Below are positions 1 to 7,887 of a stretch of DNA of 64,000 bases, piece by piece. The position numbers and the translations under genes are program-made. The stretch comes from CAADGL01 sp964643885 (GTDB taxonomy: Bacteria; Planctomycetota; Phycisphaerae; UBA1845; Fen-1342): NCBI GenBank assembly GCA_964643885.1, contig CAZXUI010000007.1:40737-104736 (forward strand), given 5' to 3'. Under the pieces are notes generated by a model. The model was not told where the DNA came from. It saw nothing but the letters and a program-made list of their open reading frames with translations, and ran no database searches. The stretch's first letter is position 1. Each line of letters begins with the position of its first letter.

Positions 1-86
1 GAGCTGTCTCCAGACATGTTCGTTCTGCCGCGCGACGCGCCGGCCCCCCACACCGCGCAATGTCGCGTTCCCCCCCGGAACCTACG

Positions 87-1277
87 CTACGGCCGCTCGG
101 GACCCGTCCCCGGGGCCTCGCCCGGCGGCGGCAGGGGCGTCGGCTCGCCCGTCCCCTCCTGCGGCGGCTCCTGCGGCTCGCCGCCGAATCCGGCCGCCTC
201 CAGCTCGGAAAGCTGGCGCCGGGCCTCGGCATTGTCGGGATCGAGCGTCAGCGCCTGCTTGAACGCCTGCACCGCCCGGCTGTTCTGGTTCACGCTCCGC
301 AGCAACAGACCCAGGCGCACGGCGTAAACCGGATTCTGCGGGTCATACTTCACCGCCTGCTCGGCTAGCGCAAGCATCCTATGCCGCTCCAGCAGCTCGC
401 GCAGGCGGAGCTGCTGAAGCACCGTGTCGATCGTGTTCGCCAGGTTCGCCGCCGCCTGCTTCTCCTTGCCCGGCAACACCTCGTCCGTGTACTGGCCGGC
501 CGGCGTAGGCACATGCAGACTCCGCTGCACCTGCTGGAGCACCCACAGCCGCGTCTCGTACGTCGCACTCAGGTCCGTGGCCGCCTGCTGGCTGCCGGGC
601 GTACGCTGCAACCGGCGGCCGGCGATGTCCACCAGCATCTGCGACTCCACCAGGGCCTGATCAAACTGGTTCAGCTCGGTCCGCGTCGTCACCAGCGTCG
701 ACCACGCCATCAGATTGTCCTGATCCTCGCGGATCGCCCGCTGGGCCGTCTCGATCGCCGTGCTGCGATCCCCCGTGCCGCGATAGGCTCGCGCGAGCAG
801 CGCCAGCACCTCGCCGCGCCGCTCGGGCGGGCAGACGCGCTCGGCCGCCTCCAGATATCCCACGGCCTGCCGCGCCATGCCGGACGAATCATCCGTCAGA
901 TAGGTCTTGCCCAGGCCCAGGTTCGCGCGGAAGTGCGTGCTGTTGTACTTATGCGCCTCGGTGTAGTAGCCGCGGGCCGTAAAGGCGTCGCCGTTCTCGA
1001 AGTAAACGTCCCCCAGCATCGACAGCGCCTCGACGTTCTTGCTGTCACGCTGAAGGACCGCCTCCAGGAACGTCGCCGCCTGCCGATACTGCCGCAGCTC
1101 CAGCAACTGCTGCGCGCCGGACAGCAGCGCGCTGATCGACATCTCGGCCGGATTCATCCGCGCCGGCTCGGTGACCGGCGGAGTCTGAGCCGGCTGCTGC
1201 GCCGGCGGCTGCTGAGCGAGCAGGCACGAAGCCGAAACCGCCACCGCCAGCGTACCTGCCAGTACACGTCGAAACAT
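87..1277 (-). CDS. Secreted tetratricopeptide-repeat protein
   Basis: This encodes about 396 residues and is probably exported, since the N-terminus MFRRVLAGTLAVAVSASCLLA reads as a signal peptide cleaved before QQPP. TPR-like helical pairs follow from about residue 50 to 190 (for example LELRQYRQAATFLEAVLQ) and again near residues 300-365 (SRAVQAFKQALTLDPDNAEA). The tail is proline/glutamate rich. I chose the ATG at 1277 because GGGAG lies just upstream on the minus strand; an in-frame ATG 15 bases earlier has no such support. TPR proteins scaffold protein complexes, but nothing here identifies the partner. cinA lies 115 bp upstream on the same strand. Confidence 0.8.
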   Translation of the reverse strand: MFRRVLAGTLAVAVSASCLLAQQPPAQQPAQTPPVTEPARMNPAEMSISALLSGAQQLLELRQYRQAATFLEAVLQRDSKNVEALSMLGDVYFENGDAFTARGYYTEAHKYNSTHFRANLGLGKTYLTDDSSGMARQAVGYLEAAERVCPPERRGEVLALLARAYRGTGDRSTAIETAQRAIREDQDNLMAWSTLVTTRTELNQFDQALVESQMLVDIAGRRLQRTPGSQQAATDLSATYETRLWVLQQVQRSLHVPTPAGQYTDEVLPGKEKQAAANLANTIDTVLQQLRLRELLERHRMLALAEQAVKYDPQNPVYAVRLGLLLRSVNQNSRAVQAFKQALTLDPDNAEARRQLSELEAAGFGGEPQEPPQEGTGEPTPLPPPGEAPGTGPERP

Positions 1278-1392
1278 TATCCCATCTCCCATCGTACGAC
1301 GGCCGCAGCCGCCCGGCTGGGCTGTAACTCGTTGATCTCTACGTCCTTATCGGCACCTGGACGGCGCGCCCCGCAGCCGCCCGGTCCACCCT

Positions 1393-2643
1393 CTACGCCC
1401 GCTCCAGCAGGTAGTGCCGCAGCCGGTCCAGGCTCGTCAACGCCGCCCGCAGGCGAATCATCTCGCGCGACGCGTTCGCTCCAAATCGCCGCTCGTGCGA
1501 CTGCACTCCGTCCGCATGCGACAGACCGACCCACACCAGCCCGACGGGCTTCTCCGCCGTCCCGCCGCCGGGTCCGGCAATCCCGGTGATCGATAGCCCA
1601 AAACTCGCCCGGAACCGCTCACGAGCGGCCGACGCCATCCACTCCGCAACCGGGGCGCTAACCGCCCCATGCTGATCGATCAATCCCGGCGGAACGCCCA
1701 GCAGCTCCTGCTTCACCTCGTTCGAGTACGCCACAAGCCCGCCCACAAAATACCGGCTCGACCCCGGCACGTCCGTAAGCAGCTTCCCGAGCAGCCCGCC
1801 CGTACACGACTCGGCCGCCGCAACCGTCTTCCCCCCGGCCGCAAGCTGCTCGCCCACCACTGCCCCCAGCGTCTGCTCGTCCCGGCCGAAGATGAGCTCA
1901 CCCAGCCGCGTGCGGCACTCCTCCTCAACCCCCGCCAGCAGCGCCTCCGCCTCTTCCGGCGACGCCCCGGCCGCATTGATGCGAATGCTGACCACGCCGG
2001 CCGAAACGGTCGTGCCGACTTCCGGATTCGCTCCGCGTGCCATCAGGTCGGATATCTTCGCCCCGACGTCCGACTCGCCCGCGCCGAAGCAGTGCAGCAT
2101 CCGGCTTCGAATGACACGTCCGCCACTCAGCGCCCGCACGCCCGGATCGACATGCAGCCCGAACAGCTCACGCATCTCGGCCGGAACGCCCGGCAGCGCA
2201 TAGCACGGTTTGCCGTGAATCATCGCCAGCAGCCCCGGCGCCGTCCCGATCGGATTGTCGAGCGCCCGGGCCCGGCTCGGCCGCAGCGCCTGCACTTCGT
2301 TGGCGGCCGGCATCTCGCGGCCGCGGGCGGCGAAAAAGCCCCGAATGTGCTCCAGGCTGCGCGGGTCGGAGACGAGCTCGTCGCCGCTGGCGGCGGCGAG
2401 AGCCTCGCGTGTCAGGTCGTCGGCGGTCGGCCCGAGGCCGCCGGTGGTGACAATCAGGTCCGCCGCGCGGGCCGCTTCCAGCAGTGTCGCCTTGATGGCC
2501 GCCGGCTCGTCCGGCACAGTCACGTGCCGGGTGCAGCGCAACCCGAGCCCGGCCAGTTGGCGGGCGAGCCAGGCGGCATTGGTATCTACGGTCTGCCCCA
2601 GCACCAGTTCGGTACCGCAGGAAATGATCCAGGCCGTTTGCAT
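1393..2643 (-). CDS. cinA: CinA family protein (nicotinamide-nucleotide amidohydrolase)
   Basis: The 416 residues match full-length two-domain CinA. The N-terminal MoCF/COG1058-type domain carries GTELVLGQTVDTNAAWLA and TTGGLGPTADDLTREALA. The C-terminal PncC amidohydrolase domain begins near residue 275 with AAAESCTGGLLG and continues through SITGIAGPGGGTAEKPVGLV. The family deamidates NMN to nicotinic acid mononucleotide in NAD salvage, and some members also have ADP-ribose pyrophosphatase activity. Length and motifs give no sign of truncation. The gene is divergent from ygfZ across 134 bp. Confidence 0.95.
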   Translation of the reverse strand: MQTAWIISCGTELVLGQTVDTNAAWLARQLAGLGLRCTRHVTVPDEPAAIKATLLEAARAADLIVTTGGLGPTADDLTREALAAASGDELVSDPRSLEHIRGFFAARGREMPAANEVQALRPSRARALDNPIGTAPGLLAMIHGKPCYALPGVPAEMRELFGLHVDPGVRALSGGRVIRSRMLHCFGAGESDVGAKISDLMARGANPEVGTTVSAGVVSIRINAAGASPEEAEALLAGVEEECRTRLGELIFGRDEQTLGAVVGEQLAAGGKTVAAAESCTGGLLGKLLTDVPGSSRYFVGGLVAYSNEVKQELLGVPPGLIDQHGAVSAPVAEWMASAARERFRASFGLSITGIAGPGGGTAEKPVGLVWVGLSHADGVQSHERRFGANASREMIRLRAALTSLDRLRHYLLERA

Positions 2644-2777
2644 TCGCTCCTCAGGCGGGCAGCCCGCGCGGCCGGGGTTTGCGATACCTTCAGGCCACTA
2701 CACTCATTGTACGACCTGGTGGCTTTCACGCGAGCCGACCGGACGGCCCGGACCGGATCGCGAACAGGAGAGCTCCG

Positions 2778-3824
2778 ATGGCAGAGTCGCCCTTCTCGGC
2801 CGCGGCAACCTGGCGGCCCGCGGATGTTCTGGAATACCGCGGCGTGACACTGCCGCAACGCTTCGGCCCGCAGCCGGCGGAGTACGCCGCGGTCCGTGAG
2901 TCGGCCGGCCTCCTCGATCGCAGCGACCGCGGGCTGATCGTCGTCCGCGGCCGCGAGCGCAAGAGCTGGCTGCACAATCTGGTGACGAACGCCGTCAAGG
3001 ACCTGCCCGACGGCGCGGGCGTCTATGCGTTCGCCATCGATGTCCGCGGCCGGACGCAGTTCGATCTCAATATCCTCGCGGTCGGCGACGAACTCTGGCT
3101 CGATATCGATCACGCAACCGTGCCGGCGGCCATCGCGCACCTCGACCGCTACCTGCTCAGCGAGGATGCGAAGCTGGAAGCGGCCAGCGAGCGCTTCGCG
3201 CGACTTGGCGTGTGCGGGGCGCGCTCGGCGCACGCGGCCGCGGCGCTCGGCATCGACAGTTTCGAGAAGCTCGCGCCGCTGGCGAGCCTCAGCCTGGATT
3301 CCGCAGCCGCGCGGCTCGTGCGGCACGACTTCGCCGGTCTGCCCGGGTTCGAGCTGATCGTGCCGCGCGCCGACGCGGCCGCATGGTGGGACAGGCTCGC
3401 CGCGCTCGACGGCATCACGCCGGCCGGCCTCGAGACGCTCGACGTGCTGCGGATCGAGGCGGGCATTCCCTGGCTCGGCCGCGACATCGACGACAAAGTC
3501 ATCCCCCCGGAAACCGGCCAGGTCGAGCGCGGCATCAACTATCACAAGGGCTGCTACCTCGGCCAGGAGGTCATCGAGCGGATGCGCTCGCACGGATCAC
3601 TCGCGCGTCGCCTGGTGCGCATCCGTCTGGCCGACGGCGGCGGAATCGAGCTGCCGGCCGCCTTGATGAAAGAGGGCAAGGACGCCGGCCGGCTCACGTC
3701 CCTCGTGCGCCATCCGCAGCACGGCGACTGGGTCGGCCTGGCCTATCTGCGGACGAGCATCAAGGACCCGGCCGGCGTCTCCGTCGCCGACCCGCCCCGC
3801 GAGATCGAAGTGCTCAGCGCGTAG
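2778..3824 (+). CDS. ygfZ: YgfZ/GcvT-like folate-binding protein
   Basis: The product has 348 residues. It carries the YgfZ signature around KGCYLGQEVIERM near residue 257, whose cysteine is essential in characterised homologues. The fold is that of the aminomethyltransferase GcvT. YgfZ proteins use folate to support assembly or repair of certain Fe-S enzymes. The ATG at 2778 is preceded by AGGAG, so I prefer it to in-frame starts upstream. The tRNA gene and a NifU-like scaffold follow on the same strand, which fits an Fe-S theme, although shared transcription is not shown. Confidence 0.9.
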   Translation: MAESPFSAAATWRPADVLEYRGVTLPQRFGPQPAEYAAVRESAGLLDRSDRGLIVVRGRERKSWLHNLVTNAVKDLPDGAGVYAFAIDVRGRTQFDLNILAVGDELWLDIDHATVPAAIAHLDRYLLSEDAKLEAASERFARLGVCGARSAHAAAALGIDSFEKLAPLASLSLDSAAARLVRHDFAGLPGFELIVPRADAAAWWDRLAALDGITPAGLETLDVLRIEAGIPWLGRDIDDKVIPPETGQVERGINYHKGCYLGQEVIERMRSHGSLARRLVRIRLADGGGIELPAALMKEGKDAGRLTSLVRHPQHGDWVGLAYLRTSIKDPAGVSVADPPREIEVLSA

Positions 3825-3855
3825 AATGCGGCCGGCCGCGACCGTCTCCCGCGCC

Positions 3856-3928
3856 GGGCCAGTAGCCCAATGGCAGAGGCAGGGGACTTAAAATCCCCCA
3901 AGTGCGGGTTCGAATCCCGCCTGGCCCA
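3856..3928 (+). tRNA. tRNA with UAA anticodon and a short (class I) variable loop
   Basis: The cloverleaf was read by hand. The acceptor stem is 3856-3862 with 3921-3927, with A73 at 3928. The D arm is 3865-3880 with G18G19 at 3872-3873. The anticodon stem is 3882-3886 with 3894-3898, with loop CTTAAAA and anticodon TAA at 3889-3891. The T arm is 3904-3920 with loop TTCGAAT. CCA is not encoded (CT follows). The anticodon predicts decoding of leucine UUA, and A73 fits leucine. However, the variable region is only 5 nt (CAAGT), whereas bacterial tRNA-Leu normally has a long variable arm. Charging identity is therefore uncertain. Confidence 0.85.
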
Positions 3929-4057
3929 CTTTCGCCGCCAATCTCTGCTTCCTCGGGCGCGCTCCCCACGGTGGCGGGTACGATCTTGCGTACAGCGTCG
4001 CCCCGCGGCCGCTCCATGACTCGGCCGCACCCGACGCACGAAAGGCAGCACGAAACG

Positions 4058-4348
4058 ATGTTCTGGCGAAAGAAACCCGCCGCGGCGCCCGACCTCTCGG
4101 ACCTCTCGCCCGAGCAGCGCGAGCGGCACGAGCGCGTCGCCCGCGTGATCGCATCCTTCCGCCCCTTCATCCAGGGCGACGGCGGCGATATCGAATTCCT
4201 CGGAATCGACGAGCAGCAGACCGTCCGCGTCCGGCTCACCGGCGCCTGCGTCGGCTGCCCGGCCAGCTTCATGACGCTTCAGATGGGTCTCGAACGCCAC
4301 ATCCGCGAGCAGGTGCCCGAGATTCGCGCGGTCGAAAACGTCGCCTGA
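4058..4348 (+). CDS. NifU C-terminal-domain Fe-S scaffold protein
   Basis: This small protein (96 residues) is essentially a single NifU-like domain. The Fe-S ligand motif CVGC (C64, C67) sits in TGACVGCPAS, preceded by the typical FIQGDGGDIEFL segment. Nfu-type proteins carry a [4Fe-4S] cluster to recipient enzymes. The ATG at 4058 begins MFWRKKP; reading further upstream would run into the tRNA. The gene lies 130 bp after the tRNA and 35 bp before an aldehyde dehydrogenase gene on the same strand. Confidence 0.92.
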   Translation: MFWRKKPAAAPDLSDLSPEQRERHERVARVIASFRPFIQGDGGDIEFLGIDEQQTVRVRLTGACVGCPASFMTLQMGLERHIREQVPEIRAVENVA

Positions 4349-4383
4349 GTCGCCCCTCGATCCGCCCCCAGCGGGAGCCAATC

Positions 4384-5820
4384 ATGCTGCGTGAGAGCTA
4401 CGGATTCATCCTCGCCGGCCGCATGGTCGACTCGAAGACCGAGCTGGCCGTCACCAACAAGTACACCGGCCACGTCGCCACGCGCGTCGCCCGCGCCGAC
4501 GCCGCCGCCGTGCAGAAAGCGATCGCCGCCGCCGCCGAGAGCTTCGACCAGACCCGCCGCCTGCCGCCCTACAAACGTCAGGAGATCCTCAACGCCCTCG
4601 TCCAGCGCATCAGCCAGCGGCACGAGGAGCTCGCCCGCGTCCTCTGCATCGAGGCCGGCAAGCCCATCCGCGACGCCCGCGGCGAAGTCACCCGACTGAT
4701 CGACACACTCCGCGTCTCCGCCGAGGAGGCCGTGCGCATCGACGGCCGCTACCAGCCGCTGGAGATCAGTCCCCGGGCCGACGGCTTCGAGGCCATCATC
4801 CGCCGCTTCCCGGTCGGCCCGTGCAGCTTCATCACCCCCTTCAACTTCCCGCTCAATCTGGCCGCCCACAAGATCGGCCCCGCCATCGCCGCCGGCTGCC
4901 CCTGGGTGCTCAAACCCGCCTCGGCCACACCCGTCACGGCCATCCTGCTCGGCGAGATGCTCATGGAGACCGAGTGGCCGAAGGGGGCGTTCTCCGTTCT
5001 GCCATGCAGCGGCGAGACGGCCGAGCCGCTGATCACCGACGACCGCATCGCCAAGCTCAGCTTCACCGGCTCGCCCGGGGTGGGCTGGTGGATGAAGTCG
5101 AAGGCCGGCCGCAAGCGCGTCACGCTCGAGCTCGGCGGCAACGCCCCCTGCATCGTCGACCGCGGCGCGGACTTGGCCCGGGCCGCCGAGCGAATCACGC
5201 GCGGCGCGTTCTATCAGTCCGGCCAGAGCTGCATCAGCGTGCAGCGCGTCCTGATCCACCGCGACGCGTACGACGATCTCAAGGGCCGGCTGATCGAGCA
5301 GGCCGCGGCCCTCAAGGCCGGCGATCCGCTGGACGAGCAGACCTTCCTCGGCCCGCTCATCAGCGAGGACGACGCCCGGCGCGTCGAGCAATGGGTCCAC
5401 GAGGCCGTGCAGCGCGGCGCGCGGATCGTCTGCGGCGGCCGCCGCGACGGTTCGCTCTTCGCCGCCACCTATCTCGAAAACGTCCCGCCCGACGCCAAGG
5501 CGAGCTGCCAGGAAATCTTCGGCCCCGTGGCGACTCTCGAGCCCTTCGACGACTTCCGCGACGCGGTCGCCCGCGCCAACGCCACCGAGTACGGCCTTCA
5601 GGCTGGCGTCTTCACCCCCAGCCTCGATCACGCCTGGTACGCCTACAACGAGCTGCAATACGCCGGCGTCGTCATCAACGACGTGCCCAGCATGCGCGTC
5701 GACAGCATGCCCTACGGCGGCATCAAGCGCAGCGGCTTCGGCCGCGAAGGCGTGCGCTACGCCATCGAGGAAATGACCGAGCTGAAGCTGATGCTGATGA
5801 GCAGCGTGGGCCGGCTGTGA
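4384..5820 (+). CDS. Aldehyde dehydrogenase family protein (NAD(P)-dependent)
   Basis: The 478 residues are the usual length for the ALDH superfamily. The catalytic cysteine is C283 in GQSCISVQRV and the general-base glutamate is E249 in TLELGGNAP. The N-terminal cofactor-fold segment contains PFNFPLNLAAHKIGPA. The enzyme should oxidise an aldehyde to its acid using NAD or NADP. The substrate cannot be fixed from sequence; resemblance to lactaldehyde and non-phosphorylating glyceraldehyde-3-phosphate dehydrogenases is only impressionistic. GGGAG precedes the ATG. Beta-phosphoglucomutase follows 85 bp downstream. Confidence 0.92.
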   Translation: MLRESYGFILAGRMVDSKTELAVTNKYTGHVATRVARADAAAVQKAIAAAAESFDQTRRLPPYKRQEILNALVQRISQRHEELARVLCIEAGKPIRDARGEVTRLIDTLRVSAEEAVRIDGRYQPLEISPRADGFEAIIRRFPVGPCSFITPFNFPLNLAAHKIGPAIAAGCPWVLKPASATPVTAILLGEMLMETEWPKGAFSVLPCSGETAEPLITDDRIAKLSFTGSPGVGWWMKSKAGRKRVTLELGGNAPCIVDRGADLARAAERITRGAFYQSGQSCISVQRVLIHRDAYDDLKGRLIEQAAALKAGDPLDEQTFLGPLISEDDARRVEQWVHEAVQRGARIVCGGRRDGSLFAATYLENVPPDAKASCQEIFGPVATLEPFDDFRDAVARANATEYGLQAGVFTPSLDHAWYAYNELQYAGVVINDVPSMRVDSMPYGGIKRSGFGREGVRYAIEEMTELKLMLMSSVGRL

Positions 5821-5905
5821 GCAGCGCCCCATCCGCCCCCTTCGCATCCGGCGAACGCAGCGATACATTCACGCCGATCGATCCCGCGTGCGAAGGGCCG
5901 CATCC

Positions 5906-6571
5906 ATGAGCATGTTCGACAGAGCCGTCATCTTCGACCTCGACGGCGTCCTCACCGACACCGCCGAGCTGCACTACCTGAGCTGGCAGTCGCTCGCCGA
6001 CGAGCTCGGCCTGCCCTTCGACCGCCAGGCCAACGAGGCCCTCCGCGGCATCAGCCGCGAACAGAGCCTGGCCATCGTGCTCGGCCGCCGCGCCGCCGAG
6101 TTCTCGGACCAGCAGAAACGCGACCTGTTGCGGCGAAAGAACGAGGACTACCTCCGCCGCGTCGAGCAGATGACGCCCGCCGATCTCTTCGACGGCGCCC
6201 GCGATCTGCTCGAACAGCTCCGCGCCCGCGGCGCCGGCATCGCTCTCGCCTCTTCCAGCCGCAACGCCCGCGCCGTCGTCCAGCGGCTCCAGATCGGCTC
6301 GCTGCTCGACGCCCTCGTCGACGGAAACGACGCACCGCTCTCCAAGCCCCACCCGCAGGTCTTCCTCACCGCCGCCGAGCGCCTCGAAACGCCGCCCGCT
6401 CGCTGCGTCGTCGTCGAGGACGCCGAAAGCGGCGTCGAGGCCGGCCTGGCCGCCGGCATGCGCGTCATCGGAATCGGCCCCCCGCAGCGCGTCGGCCGGG
6501 CACACCTGGTCGTTCATCGCACCGGCGAGCTCTCCGCCGAACGCGTGCTCTCCCTGCTTCCCGCGTCCTGA
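5906..6571 (+). CDS. pgmB: Beta-phosphoglucomutase (HAD superfamily)
   Basis: The 221-residue HAD phosphatase-fold protein has its nucleophile motif FDLDGVLTDT (D11, D13) directly followed by AELHYLSW, a segment typical of beta-phosphoglucomutases. Motif III is SKPHPQVF and the metal-binding motif IV is VVEDAESGVEAG. It should interconvert beta-glucose 1-phosphate and glucose 6-phosphate in maltose or trehalose breakdown. No disaccharide phosphorylase lies nearby. The ATG at 5906 (MSMFDRAVIF) was chosen over an in-frame start 18 bases upstream because it places the HAD motif at the usual distance. Confidence 0.88.
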   Translation: MSMFDRAVIFDLDGVLTDTAELHYLSWQSLADELGLPFDRQANEALRGISREQSLAIVLGRRAAEFSDQQKRDLLRRKNEDYLRRVEQMTPADLFDGARDLLEQLRARGAGIALASSSRNARAVVQRLQIGSLLDALVDGNDAPLSKPHPQVFLTAAERLETPPARCVVVEDAESGVEAGLAAGMRVIGIGPPQRVGRAHLVVHRTGELSAERVLSLLPAS

Positions 6572-6588
6572 CGGCCGTTCGCCCCGGC

Positions 6589-6616
6589 TTGGAACGGGCC
6601 GGTCTGCTCTTATAAT
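6589..6616 (+). promoter_or_regulatory. Sigma-70-type promoter, probably giving a leaderless mRNA
   Basis: TTGGAA at 6589-6594 and a perfect TATAAT at 6611-6616 are separated by 16 nt. The first codon of the downstream lipoprotein gene is at 6624, so transcription would start at or within a base of the ATG. There is no Shine-Dalgarno sequence between them. Confidence 0.6.
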
Positions 6617-6623
6617 CCCGCGC

Positions 6624-7076
6624 ATGCGACCCCCCTCGCTCCGACTCGCCCTGGCGTACTCCTCGCTGGCCGCAACACTGCTCGCCGGCCTGTGCGCGTG
6701 CGGCAGCGGCGGCGGGCGTCGCGACCTCCAGTCCCGCTACCCGCTCGACCGCGCCCGGGCCATCGTCGACGCGGCCGAACGCGGCGACGCCGAATCCGTT
6801 CACCAGCTCGTCACGCTCCTGGAAGACGACGACGGTGCGATCCGCATGTACGCCATCCTCGCCCTCGAGCGCCTCAGCGGACAGACCTACGGCTATCGCT
6901 ACCACGACTCCGAACCCGCCCGGGCCGAAGCGGTGCGCCGCTGGCGCGACGCGCTGCGGGCCGGCAAGGTCACGATTCGCAACGGCTCGCATTCGGCCAC
7001 GCCGCGTGACGACAGTCTGATCGCCTCGCAGACGGAGCCGGCCGCCGGCGCGGCAGGAGGTCCGCCCCCGCAATGA
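6624..7076 (+). CDS. Lipoprotein with HEAT-like helical segment
   Basis: The product has 150 residues. The N-terminus has a hydrophobic stretch ending in LCAC, a plausible lipobox with Cys26 lipidated. Two short helical segments follow (residues 44-76, RAIVDAAERGDAESVHQLV and the part around MYAILALERLSG), resembling one or two HEAT repeats. The tail is low complexity. No enzyme motif is visible. The gene opens an operon in which each of the next three genes overlaps its predecessor by 4 bp, so it may be the envelope-side partner of the downstream partner switch and MlaE permease. That role is inference. Confidence 0.75.
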   Translation: MRPPSLRLALAYSSLAATLLAGLCACGSGGGRRDLQSRYPLDRARAIVDAAERGDAESVHQLVTLLEDDDGAIRMYAILALERLSGQTYGYRYHDSEPARAEAVRRWRDALRAGKVTIRNGSHSATPRDDSLIASQTEPAAGAAGGPPPQ

Positions 7077-7540
7077 GCGCCGCGAGCCGCCTGACCCTGG
7101 AGCTCTCGAGCAACCCGGACCAGTTGCCGGGCGTCCGCGACACGCTTCGCAAGTGGCTCGAGCACCACGGCTGGGACTCGGCCGAGGTCGCAGACGTCGT
7201 CCTGGCCGTGGACGAGGCGCTGACGAACGTGATCCGCCACGGCTATCAGGGGCTGCGCGACCAGCGGATCGAGCTGACCGCCGACCTGGACAACATGGCC
7301 GGGCCGACCCCACGCGTGGCGCTGCGCATTCGCGACTTCGGCCGCCAGGTGGACCCGGACTCGATCTGCGGCCGCGACCTGGACGATCTTCGACCCGGCG
7401 GACTCGGCGTGCACATCATCCGGAGCCTGATGGATGAGGCCGTTTATTCGCAGGCTCCCGGCGGCGGCATGGAGCTCGTCATGACCCGCACGCAGCGCAC
7501 GCCGCCGCCCGCCACCCGTGAAGAGGACGCTGCATCATGA
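7073..7540 (+). CDS. Anti-sigma regulatory factor / RsbW-SpoIIAB-type kinase
   Basis: The 155-residue HATPase_c_2 protein carries the N box in VDEALTNVIRHGY (residues about 45-57), the G1 box IRDFG and the G2-like GGLGVHII. Family members are serine kinases that bind ATP, sequester a sigma factor or other target, and phosphorylate a STAS antagonist. Its start codon overlaps the lipoprotein stop (ATGA), and its own stop overlaps the STAS gene the same way. No dedicated sigma factor is adjacent. The next non-regulatory gene is a lipid-transport permease, so the controlled target is an open question. Confidence 0.9.
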   Translation: MSAASRLTLELSSNPDQLPGVRDTLRKWLEHHGWDSAEVADVVLAVDEALTNVIRHGYQGLRDQRIELTADLDNMAGPTPRVALRIRDFGRQVDPDSICGRDLDDLRPGGLGVHIIRSLMDEAVYSQAPGGGMELVMTRTQRTPPPATREEDAAS

Positions 7541-7887
7541 GCCACCAGCCGCGCAGCCTGAACATCACCACCTCCTCGCACGGCGACATCCCCGTCGTCC
7601 ACCTCGTGGGCGAGATCGACCTGCAAACCTCGCCCGAGCTGCGCACGACGCTGCTCCAGTGGGTCGAGCGCCGCCCGCGGCGGCTGATCCTCGACCTCGC
7701 CGGCGTCAGCTACGTGGACTCGTCGGGCGTGGGAACTTTCGTGGACCTGAAGCGCAAGCTCGAACGCGTCGGCGGAAGGGTCGTGCTGGTCGGCCTCCAG
7801 CAGCGCGTCCGCAGCGTCTTCGAGATCACCCGGCTCGACCGCTTCTTCACCCTGGCCGAGTCGATCGACGAGGCGGCCAAGGCATGA
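7537..7887 (+). CDS. STAS-domain anti-sigma factor antagonist (RsbV/SpoIIAA type)
   Basis: This single-domain STAS protein has 116 residues. The conserved phosphorylatable-serine region is YVDSSGVGTFVDLKRKL (serines at about 62-63). In partner-switch systems the unphosphorylated antagonist binds the kinase and frees its target. STAS proteins also occur as MlaB, a subunit of the MlaFEDB lipid transporter. The gene sits exactly between an RsbW-type kinase and an MlaE permease, with 4-bp overlaps on both sides, so it could serve either role. Confidence 0.9.
   Translation: MSHQPRSLNITTSSHGDIPVVHLVGEIDLQTSPELRTTLLQWVERRPRRLILDLAGVSYVDSSGVGTFVDLKRKLERVGGRVVLVGLQQRVRSVFEITRLDRFFTLAESIDEAAKA

Noticed and set aside
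381..1589. A 402-codon rightward open frame across the TPR and cinA genes
   Set aside because: It is antisense to two well-supported genes, is extremely arginine-rich and has no domain; long shadow frames are expected at this GC content.
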